NCBI GenBank assembly: GCA_934621665.1
Contig: CAKTUT010000107.1
Coordinates: 1-6,116, forward strand
Direction of reading: 5' to 3'
Source: an uncultured Oscillospiraceae bacterium
GTDB taxonomy: Bacteria > Bacillota > Clostridia > Oscillospirales > Oscillospiraceae
Length of the DNA: 6,116 nucleotides
Translations under genes and position numbers: made by a program
The notes under the pieces: model-generated
The model's input: the letters and a program-made list of their open reading frames with translations, nothing else
The model's database searches: none
Told to the model about the DNA's origin: nothing
Part shown: positions 1-4,614 of the stretch, one piece after another
Layout: every line of letters starts with the position of its first letter
How positions within the stretch are numbered: position 1 is the first letter of the stretch

Positions 1-24
1 GTGTCGTTCATTTCTTTCTGCATT

Positions 25-53
25 CTTATATTATAATATAGTATCGCTTGCAA
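25..53 (-). promoter_or_regulatory. Putative leftward promoter, probably for an off-window gene (rpmH expected)
   Basis: Read on the minus strand, a -35 TTGCAA (53 to 48) is followed after 17 nt by TATAAG (30 to 25), a good sigma-A-type match. An overlapping TATAAT (35 to 30) is also present, but its 12-nt spacing is poor. Transcription would leave the window at position 1. In most Firmicutes rpmH (ribosomal protein L34) is divergent from dnaA, so rpmH is the likely target. No part of that gene is visible here, so the target is inference. Confidence 0.45.
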
Positions 54-76
54 TAAAGCGGAAAATATGCTAGAAT
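48..76 (+). promoter_or_regulatory. Putative dnaA promoter (sigma-A type, extended -10)
   Basis: The -35 TTGCAA (48-53) is separated by exactly 17 nt from the -10 TAGAAT (71-76). The -10 is preceded by TGC (68-70), the extended -10 signature. The expected start site is near G83, giving a leader of about 55 nt before the dnaA ATG. The -35 is palindromic and also fits a divergent leftward promoter. I see no DnaA box in positions 1-137, so box-mediated autoregulation would have to act from outside this stretch. Confidence 0.65.
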
Positions 77-82
77 TAACGT

Positions 83-112
83 GTATTCGTATGCCAATTT
101 GGCGGCGAATAC
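83..112 (+). promoter_or_regulatory. Hairpin at the predicted 5' end of the dnaA mRNA
   Basis: GTATTCG (83-89) pairs perfectly with CGAATAC (106-112). Inside it, GCC (93-95) can pair with GGC (101-103), giving a two-part stem-loop. Its first base coincides with the start site predicted from the -10 at 71-76, so it would sit at the extreme 5' end of the transcript. Such stems can slow 5'-end decay; that role is inference. The Shine-Dalgarno (124-130) lies outside the stem and remains accessible. Confidence 0.4.
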
Positions 113-137
113 CGATACGCGTGAAAGGAGCCGCTTT

Positions 138-1451
138 ATGTACTCTTCTGCATATGTCTGGGCCAAGGTTCTGGGTCACATGGAGACCCGGCTGTCCGAA
201 CAGGTCATCTCCACCTGGTTTGACGAGGTGGACGTGGTGGAGCTGACGGACGAGCGGCTCGTGCTGTATACGCCGTCCAACTTCCGCAAGGATATGATTT
301 TAAAGCGCTGCGGCGACTATATCAAGGACGCGATGATGGAGCTGTTTGAAAAGCAGATCGAGCTGATCGTGCTGGACGAAACGGAAATCGACGCATTTAA
401 AAATCAGGACGGCAAGCCCGATTTTATCGAGTTTAACCCGCAGTTTACATTTGATTCGTTCGTCGTGGGCTCAAGCAACCGCTTTGCCCACGCAGCGGCG
501 CTGTCGGTTGCCAATAATCCGGCCAAGACGTATAACCCGCTGTTTATCTACGGCCCGTCCGGCCTTGGCAAGACGCATCTGCTGTATGCCATCGCGGGCG
601 TCATTCACCGGGCGCATCCCGACTATAACATCGTCTATATCAAGGGCGACCAGTTTACAAACGAACTGATTGCAGCCGTGCAGGAGGGCAAGAACATTGA
701 GTTCCGCAGCAAATACCGCGGAGCGGATCTGTTCCTCGTGGACGATATCCAGTTTATCGCCGGCAAGAACTCCACGCAGGAGGAGTTTTTCCATACGTTC
801 AACGAGCTGTATGAAAACCACCGCCAGATTGTCCTTACGGCCGACCGGCCGCCGCATGAGATGCTGCGGCTGGAGGATCGGCTGAAAACGCGCTTTGAGT
901 GGGGTCTGATTGCTGATATTCAGCCGCCCGACTATGAAACGCGTATGGCGATTATCAAAAACAAGGCCGATTCCGTCGGCATGGCGCTGCCAAACGACGT
1001 ATGCGAGTATATCGCCGAGAATATCACGACCAACGTCCGCCAGATTGAGGGCACGGTCAAGAAAATTCTTGCCTACCGTGACCTTGCGGGCATGACGATG
1101 GACGTGCCAAGCGTTGCTCGCGCCATCAAGGATATGTATAAGGGCAAGGCCGAAACGCTGCCCACGCCGGGTCTGATTGTCGGCGAGGTGTGCCGCTTCT
1201 ATACCATCGACGAAGACGTGCTGCGCGGAACGCTTAAAAACAAAAATACCGCCGAGGCGCGTCAGGTGGCCATGTACCTCATCCGCAAGATGACAAAAAT
1301 GAGCCTGCCCGATATCGGCAAGGAATTTGGCCGCGACCACTCGACCGTCATTCATTCGCTCAATAAGGTGGAAAAGGCGCTGGCCGACCCGACGTCTACG
1401 CTGAAAGACAATATCCGCGATATTACCGCAAATATCAATAGCAAGCTATAG
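138..1451 (+). CDS. dnaA: Chromosomal replication initiator protein DnaA
   Basis: DnaA is an AAA+ ATPase that binds DnaA boxes in oriC, opens the duplex and recruits the replicative helicase. The 437-aa product is near the usual family length (about 440-470), with a short linker. Domain I spans about 1-80 and includes the conserved Trp in STWFDE (W27). The AAA+ domain starts near 100, with Walker A GPSGLGKTH (139-147), Walker B LFLVDDIQF (198-206), sensor 1 VLTADRPP (232-239), Arg-finger segment RLKTRFEWGL (248-257) and sensor 2 NVRQIEG (299-305). Domain IV has RQVAMYL (375-381) and the DnaA signature from about 389 to 407. That signature reads EFGRDHST, where E. coli and B. subtilis have FGGRDHT, so it is one Gly shorter. 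The ATG at 138 is chosen because AAAGGAG (124-130) lies 7 nt upstream. A GTG at 81 in the same frame lies before the predicted transcription start and has no ribosome site. oriC follows directly. Confidence 0.98.
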   Translation: MYSSAYVWAKVLGHMETRLSEQVISTWFDEVDVVELTDERLVLYTPSNFRKDMILKRCGDYIKDAMMELFEKQIELIVLDETEIDAFKNQDGKPDFIEFNPQFTFDSFVVGSSNRFAHAAALSVANNPAKTYNPLFIYGPSGLGKTHLLYAIAGVIHRAHPDYNIVYIKGDQFTNELIAAVQEGKNIEFRSKYRGADLFLVDDIQFIAGKNSTQEEFFHTFNELYENHRQIVLTADRPPHEMLRLEDRLKTRFEWGLIADIQPPDYETRMAIIKNKADSVGMALPNDVCEYIAENITTNVRQIEGTVKKILAYRDLAGMTMDVPSVARAIKDMYKGKAETLPTPGLIVGEVCRFYTIDEDVLRGTLKNKNTAEARQVAMYLIRKMTKMSLPDIGKEFGRDHSTVIHSLNKVEKALADPTSTLKDNIRDITANINSKL

Positions 1452-1460
1452 CTTCGCAGA

Positions 1461-1492
1461 CCTGCTTTTTCTGGCAAGACAGAAAAAGCAGG
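1461..1492 (+). terminator. Perfect 13-bp hairpin after dnaA, terminator-like but without a U-tract
   Basis: CCTGCTTTTTCTG (1461-1473) and CAGAAAAAGCAGG (1480-1492) are perfect inverted repeats around a 6-nt loop, starting 9 nt after the dnaA stop codon. The position suits the 3' end of the dnaA transcript. It is followed by CAAAAAGAGG rather than T residues, and the opposite strand has no T-run after the stem either. It is therefore not a canonical intrinsic terminator. It could be a weak terminator, a 3'-stabilising stem, or a structure that shields oriC from read-through. Confidence 0.45.
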
Positions 1493-1498
1493 CAAAAA

Positions 1499-1531
1499 GA
1501 GGCGCTTAGGACGCGGGGATTTTACCGCCTC
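1499..1531. repeat. Weak inverted repeat between dnaA and the origin boxes
   Basis: GAGGCG (1499-1504) is complementary to CGCCTC (1526-1531), enclosing 21 nt. A competing shorter pairing, GCGG (1513-1516) with CCGC (1525-1528), uses part of the same right arm. It may be a second hairpin downstream of the 1461-1492 stem, but short GC arms of this kind can arise by chance. The rest of 1493-1580 shows no gene or recognisable site. Confidence 0.25.
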
Positions 1532-1599
1532 AGCTCAACAGCAAGCATCAGAATTGAACGCTGCGGCCACAACGACAAGGTTTTATTTTATCTTAAAAT

Positions 1600-1608
1600 T
1601 TATCCACA
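1600..1608 (+). promoter_or_regulatory. DnaA box, perfect consensus
   Basis: The sequence is TTATCCACA, identical to the DnaA-box consensus. It is followed by GG, and the 12-bp block TTTATCCACAGG (1599-1610) recurs in inverted orientation at 1705-1716. It directly abuts the A/T-rich stretch 1581-1603. Confidence 0.9.
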
Positions 1609-1635
1609 GGTTGCTGTTGAATTTCACAAACAGAC

Positions 1636-1644
1636 TGTGCACAA
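1636..1644 (-). promoter_or_regulatory. DnaA box, one mismatch
   Basis: On the minus strand the sequence is TTGTGCACA, differing from TTATNCACA only at position 3. It lies inside the near-palindrome TGTGCACA, so a weaker match can also be read on the + strand. Confidence 0.6.
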
Positions 1645-1656
1645 CCATGAAACGCC

Positions 1657-1665
1657 TGTTTCACA
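1657..1665 (+). promoter_or_regulatory. Possible weak DnaA box
   Basis: TGTTTCACA differs from TTATNCACA at positions 2 and 3. Its core TTTCACAA (1659-1666) also occurs at 1622-1629, where the 9-mer match is poorer (three mismatches). It could be a low-affinity site that fills cooperatively between stronger boxes; the evidence is limited to similarity and location. Confidence 0.3.
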
Positions 1666-1706
1666 ATTTTGGCTGTTTATAACATTTGAAAAGTTGTCAG
1701 AGTGCC

Positions 1707-1715
1707 TGTGGATAA
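1707..1715 (-). promoter_or_regulatory. DnaA box, perfect consensus
   Basis: TGTGGATAA on the + strand is TTATCCACA on the minus strand. With its flanks it forms the second arm of a 12-bp inverted repeat with 1599-1610, the arms being 94 bp apart. Confidence 0.9.
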
Positions 1716-1746
1716 AAAAGTGTTGATATTTCAAGTCAAATTGGAC

Positions 1747-1755
1747 TTTTCCACA
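1747..1755 (+). promoter_or_regulatory. DnaA box, one mismatch, nearest the unwinding region
   Basis: TTTTCCACA differs from the consensus only at position 3. It is the last clear box before the trio-like run that begins at 1766, and it points toward it. This is the place and orientation of the boxes that load DnaA onto single-stranded DNA in B. subtilis. A degenerate TTTTCCC (1760-1766) lies between it and the trios. Confidence 0.7.
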
Positions 1756-1759
1756 TAAG

Positions 1760-1788
1760 TTTTCCCTACTAGTGCTTACTACTAAAAT
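1760..1788 (+). promoter_or_regulatory. Weak candidate promoter for the dnaN operon
   Basis: TAAAAT (1783-1788) is a fair -10, with TTTTCC (1760-1765) at 17-nt spacing as a poor -35. The start site would be near 1795, leaving a leader of about 37 nt before dnaN. It overlaps the trio-like run. No better-spaced promoter was found in 1452-1831, but dnaN must be transcribed either from here or by read-through from dnaA. Confidence 0.25.
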
Positions 1789-1790
1789 TA
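1766..1790 (+). other. DnaA-trio-like element and start of the unwinding region
   Basis: After the C-run 1764-1766 the + strand reads CTA CTA (1766-1771), then four other bases, then TTA CTA CTA (1776-1784), then AAA TTA (1785-1790). On the complementary strand the CTA and TTA triplets are 3'-GAT or 3'-AAT, matching the published DnaA-trio consensus 3'-[G/A]AT-5'. B. subtilis oriC has a closely similar CTACTATTACTT run at the equivalent place. Role inferred: a single-stranded DnaA filament track that starts origin melting toward dnaN. Confidence 0.65.
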
Positions 1791-1795
1791 TCCGA

Positions 1796-1814
1796 TCTTT
1801 CTTTCTAAGAAAGA
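1796..1814. repeat. Pyrimidine/purine inverted repeat upstream of the dnaN ribosome site
   Basis: TCTTTCTT (1796-1803) is complementary to AAGAAAGA (1807-1814) across a 3-nt loop. The left side of the element (1796-1806) is all pyrimidine. The purine run continues from 1807 through 1826 into the dnaN Shine-Dalgarno. In RNA this would be a weak, mostly A-U stem ending 6 nt before GAGGAG. In DNA it would be an easily distorted segment at the edge of the origin. Confidence 0.35.
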
Positions 1815-1831
1815 AGAAAAGAGGAGCTCAT

Positions 1832-2944
1832 ATGAAATTTACCTGTGAAAAAGCACTGCTCGTCTCTGCCATTTCCGTTGCGTCGCGCACCGTCGCGCAG
1901 AAAAGCGCCATCACCGCGCTCGAGGGTATCCTGGTGCGCGCCGGCACGCGCGTGATGCTGACGGGCTTTAACCTCGAAACCGGAATCACCGTCGGTCTTT
2001 CCGCCGACGTGACCGAAGAGGGCGAGTGCATCATGCCCGCGCGGCTGTTCTTTGATATCATCCGCAAGCTCCCCGACGATATTGTCTCGGTCAGCGTGGA
2101 CGAGAAAATGGCCGTATCCATCCGCGGCGGCATCTCCTCGTTCTCCATCAGCGCCACGCCCGCCGACGACTACCCGGATCTCCCCGACGTGGAGTCGGAA
2201 AAGGGAATCGGCATTCCGCAGCGCGAGCTGCGCGAGATGATCTCCGGCACGATCTTCTCTGCAAGCGAAAATATGGCGCGGCCGATTCATACCGGCTGTC
2301 TGTTTGAAATCTGCAATGAATCGGTTACGGTTGTGGCCGTTGACGGCTACCGGCTGGCGCTGCGGCGCTGGTTTGCCGAGGAATCGCTGGAGCGGACGCT
2401 GAAATTCGTCGCGCCGGCGGCGGCGCTGAAAGAGGTCGAGAAAATCCTCGGCGATACCGACGACAGAGCGCAGATCTATGTCGGCACAAAGCATATTCTC
2501 TTTACCATCGGCGACGCAACGCTGGTCTGCCGCGTATTGGAGGGCGATTTCCTTGACTGGCGGCGCGTGCTGCCGCAGGATAACCCCATTCGGCTGGCTG
2601 CAAACGTTGCGCGCATCACCGATTCCATCGAGCGCGTCGGTCTGATTATCTCCGAAAAGATCAAAAGCCCGGTGCGCTGCACGTTCGGCGAAAATACCGC
2701 CGACTTCCGCACCGTGTCTACCATTGGTGCGGCGCATGACGTCTGTCCCATCGCGGGAGACGGCAAGGATCTGGAAATCGGCTTTAACTGCCGGTATCTG
2801 CTCGACGCGCTGCGCGCCGTTCCAACAGAAGAGGTTTCGTTGGAGCTTATCAACGGTCTGAGCCCCATTGTCCTCAATCCGTGCGACGGAAGCGGCAAGT
2901 TCAGCTATATGGTTCTGCCGGTTCGTCTGAAAGCGGGGGAATAA
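1832..2944 (+). CDS. dnaN: DNA polymerase III sliding clamp, beta subunit
   Basis: DnaN forms a head-to-tail dimeric ring around DNA that tethers DNA polymerase III and other clamp-binding enzymes. The 370-aa product has the usual family length, with three clamp domains at roughly 1-120, 125-245 and 250-370. Recognisable segments are MKFTCEKALL at the start, ADDYPDLPDV (111-120), VAVDGYRLA (168-176; E. coli VATDGHRLA), EGDFLDWRRVLP (237-248) and the C-terminal YMVLPVRL (359-366) that lines the binding pocket. L241 occupies the place of a conserved pocket proline (E. coli P242), and Y173 replaces the pocket His. The ATG at 1832 is chosen because GAGGAG (1821-1826) sits 5 nt upstream. An in-frame GTG at 1772 would add 20 residues absent from the family and lies inside the origin. 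It is probably the first gene of the operon; its stop is one base before the next start. Confidence 0.97.
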   Translation: MKFTCEKALLVSAISVASRTVAQKSAITALEGILVRAGTRVMLTGFNLETGITVGLSADVTEEGECIMPARLFFDIIRKLPDDIVSVSVDEKMAVSIRGGISSFSISATPADDYPDLPDVESEKGIGIPQRELREMISGTIFSASENMARPIHTGCLFEICNESVTVVAVDGYRLALRRWFAEESLERTLKFVAPAAALKEVEKILGDTDDRAQIYVGTKHILFTIGDATLVCRVLEGDFLDWRRVLPQDNPIRLAANVARITDSIERVGLIISEKIKSPVRCTFGENTADFRTVSTIGAAHDVCPIAGDGKDLEIGFNCRYLLDALRAVPTEEVSLELINGLSPIVLNPCDGSGKFSYMVLPVRLKAGE

Positions 2945-2945
2945 G

Positions 2946-3200
2946 ATGAAAGTACGCGTTACAAAAAAGGTTTCTGCACAGGCTGTGGAAATTTCCATTC
3001 ATACGGAATATATTACCTTGCAGGATTTTCTGAAATTTGCCAACGCCGTTGAATCCGGCGGCATGGCAAAAAACATGGTGCAGAATGGGCAGGTCACGCT
3101 GAACGGCGAAATCTGCACGCAGCGCGGCAAAAAGCTCCATCCGGGCGACGTTGTGTCGTTCATGGGGCAGAAATACGCCGTGACACAGGAGAACGCATGA
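2946..3200 (+). CDS. rlbA: Small S4-domain RNA-binding protein (YaaA/RlbA family)
   Basis: This 84-aa protein has a single S4 RNA-binding domain. Residues about 23-71 contain ITLQDFLKFANAVESGG, then QNGQVTLNGE, then RGKKLHPGDVV, the typical alpha-L fold with the NGE and RGKKL..GDVV motifs. The dnaN–recF position is characteristic of the family, which is linked to RNA or ribosomes. The precise role is poorly defined, and the symbol is assigned by synteny and motif. It is about 13 residues longer than the roughly 71-aa B. subtilis protein; the extra residues are N-terminal and include a basic start (MKVRVTKK). The ATG at 2946 follows the dnaN stop by one base, with GGGGGA (2935-2940) 5 nt upstream, so the two genes are probably translationally coupled. 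Its TGA overlaps the recF ATG by 4 nt (ATGA). Confidence 0.88.
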   Translation: MKVRVTKKVSAQAVEISIHTEYITLQDFLKFANAVESGGMAKNMVQNGQVTLNGEICTQRGKKLHPGDVVSFMGQKYAVTQENA

Positions 3201-4306
3201 GGCTGGACGCCATCACGCTGTACGATTTTCGCAATTACCAGCATTTGCAGCTTGCGCTCGTGCCGGGCGTAAATCTTCTGGTGGGCGAAAACGCGCAGGG
3301 AAAGACAAATCTGCTGGAGGCGGTGGGGTATCTGTCCACCGGCAAGAGCTTTCGCACGGCGCGGCCGCAGGAGCTGATCCGCTTTGGCGCGGACTTTACC
3401 GATCTGAACGCGCAGATTTATTCACAGGGGCGCGAGCAGACGCTCCGTGCCGTTCTGTTCGCCGGACGGCGGCCAAGGCAGATCTTCATCGGCGGTGTGA
3501 AGCAGCGCAGCGCAGCGGCGCTGGAGGGGCTTCTGACGACGGTTCTGTTCTGTCCGGAGGAGCTTCAGGTGCTGAAAGGCGGCGCGGCAGGCAGAAGAAA
3601 GCTCATCGACGTCGCGCTGTGTCAGCTGCGCCCCGGCTATGCGCGGGCGCTGGGCGAGTATCAGAGGCTGCTTGACAGCAAGAGTCGGATTTTAAAGGAC
3701 TATCACGACGCGCCGCAGATGCTGGAGCCTCTGCCGGAGTTTAATTACCGTATGGCACAGGTTGGCGCGATTTTAATCGGCTACCGCGCGCAGTATCTAA
3801 AGGCGCTGTCGGCGGCGGCCGGCGAGTATCACCGCGAATTTTCCGGCGGCGGCGAGACGCTGTCGCTGAGCTATAAGACCGTATCGACCGTCCCGGACGC
3901 ATTCGCGCCGCGGCAGACGGTATTTGAGCAGATTTTGCAGCATCAGGAGAGCCATTACCGCGCGGAGCTTGACTCCGGCCAGTGTCTGACCGGGCCGCAC
4001 AAGGACGATTTTGACGCGTCGATCAACGGCGCGTCCATCCGCGCGTTCGGCTCGCAGGGACAGACGCGCACTGCGTCGATCAGTTTGAAGCTCGCCGAGC
4101 GTGAGCTTTTCCGCCGCGACACCGGCGAAGAGCCGATACTGCTGCTGGATGATGTTTTATCCGAGCTTGACGCAAAGCGGCAGGACTTTGTCCTGAACCA
4201 GATCCGCACAGGACAGGTGCTGATCACCTGCTGCGAACCGGAAAAGCTGACCGCGCTTGGAAAGACGATTTTAATCCGTGCGGGACAGGTAATTGAGCAA
4301 AGCTGA
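3197..4306 (+). CDS. recF: DNA replication and repair protein RecF
   Basis: RecF is an SMC-like ABC ATPase that, with RecO and RecR, loads RecA at single-stranded gaps and stalled forks. The 369-aa product is full length for the family. Visible motifs are an N-terminal LYDFRNY (8-14), Walker A GENAQGKTN (30-38), RRKLIDVALCQL (133-144), TGPHKDDFD (265-273), the ABC signature region FGSQGQTRT (284-292) and Walker B PILLLDDVLSELD (313-325) with the adjacent D-loop. No catalytic motif is missing. The ATG at 3197 is supported by AGGAG (3187-3191) 5 nt upstream and by the 4-nt ATGA overlap with the S4 gene, typical of coupled translation. remB starts 28 nt after its stop. Confidence 0.97.
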   Translation: MRLDAITLYDFRNYQHLQLALVPGVNLLVGENAQGKTNLLEAVGYLSTGKSFRTARPQELIRFGADFTDLNAQIYSQGREQTLRAVLFAGRRPRQIFIGGVKQRSAAALEGLLTTVLFCPEELQVLKGGAAGRRKLIDVALCQLRPGYARALGEYQRLLDSKSRILKDYHDAPQMLEPLPEFNYRMAQVGAILIGYRAQYLKALSAAAGEYHREFSGGGETLSLSYKTVSTVPDAFAPRQTVFEQILQHQESHYRAELDSGQCLTGPHKDDFDASINGASIRAFGSQGQTRTASISLKLAERELFRRDTGEEPILLLDDVLSELDAKRQDFVLNQIRTGQVLITCCEPEKLTALGKTILIRAGQVIEQS

Positions 4307-4334
4307 AACGCTGCGACAAATTCAGGAGGGGCGT

Positions 4335-4601
4335 ATGTATCTTCCCATCGGCATGGATTTATCCGTGCGAAGCCGGAGTGTGGTCGGTGTATTTGACCTT
4401 GATAATACGTCGTGGTCAAAGCGCACGCGCGAATATCTGACCGCTGCCGAACAGAACGGCGAGGTGGTGGAGGCAACGGACACGCTGCCAAAATCATTTG
4501 TGCTGACGTTTGAATACGGCCAGCAGCGCATCTATCTGACAAAATCCAATTCCGCCGTGCTGCAAAAGCGCATGGCGCATGGGCAAAACGCCCAGGAATA
4601 A
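4335..4601 (+). CDS. remB: DUF370 regulatory protein, RemB/YaaB type
   Basis: This 88-aa protein is of the RemA/RemB (DUF370) family. In B. subtilis both members activate extracellular-matrix genes, and RemA is a DNA-binding protein. Recognisable features are the start [13 protein letters not shown], the [20 protein letters not shown] segment (17-36), [10 protein letters not shown] (49-58) and [13 protein letters not shown] (67-79). The location between recF and gyrB is that of yaaB (remB), which supports RemB over RemA. The ATG at 4335 has an excellent AGGAGGG (4324-4330) 4 nt upstream. A TTG at 4293 in the same frame would overlap recF by 14 nt, has no ribosome site and adds residues not found in the family. 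Targets in this organism cannot be read from the sequence. Confidence 0.9.
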   Translation: MYLPIGMDLSVRSRSVVGVFDLDNTSWSKRTREYLTAAEQNGEVVEATDTLPKSFVLTFEYGQQRIYLTKSNSAVLQKRMAHGQNAQE

Positions 4602-4614
4602 AAGGAGTTCATGT

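Larger units (their letters stand above)
1581..1806. other. Chromosomal replication origin (oriC)
   Basis: This non-coding, AT-rich region between dnaA and dnaN carries clustered DnaA boxes: two perfect copies (1600-1608 +, 1707-1715 -), two one-mismatch copies (1636-1644 -, 1747-1755 +) and one weaker copy (1657-1665 +). To the left of the first box, 1581-1603 is A/T at 22 of 23 positions. To the right of the last box lie a C-rich triplet, trinucleotides resembling DnaA-trios and an AT-rich segment. The dnaA–dnaN interval is the known oriC site in many Firmicutes. The right-hand order (box, GC-rich bases, trios, unwinding region) matches B. subtilis. The outer limits are approximate. Confidence 0.9.

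Noticed and set aside
1..20. Minus-strand ATG near position 11 as the start of the divergent gene
   Set aside because: The visible codons read M-N-D, unlike the MKRT start of L34, and no good ribosome site precedes it, so it is more likely leader sequence.
32..37. TATAAT as the dnaA -10
   Set aside because: No acceptable -35 lies 16-18 nt upstream. The TTGCAA/TAGAAT pair downstream has exact spacing and an extended -10.
81..137. Upstream GTG start for dnaA, adding 19 residues
   Set aside because: It precedes the predicted transcription start, has no Shine-Dalgarno, and the ATG at 138 has AAAGGAG at ideal spacing and matches the usual DnaA N-terminus.
471..1355. Long open frame antisense to dnaA (294 codons)
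   Set aside because: It lies wholly within dnaA, has no credible ribosome site or recognisable domain, and is an expected by-product of GC-rich codon usage in the sense gene.
1772..1831. Upstream GTG start for dnaN, adding 20 residues
   Set aside because: It lies within the origin trio run, lacks a ribosome site, and the standard clamp N-terminus MKFT begins at 1832 behind GAGGAG.
1805..2998. Long open frame antisense to dnaN (397 codons)
   Set aside because: The translation is low-complexity in character (many R, A, D, G, H, Q) with no known motif. dnaN in the sense frame is unambiguous, so this is a shadow.
4293..4334. TTG start for remB overlapping recF
   Set aside because: The family N-terminus MYLPIG begins at 4335 directly after AGGAGGG; the upstream extension has no support.
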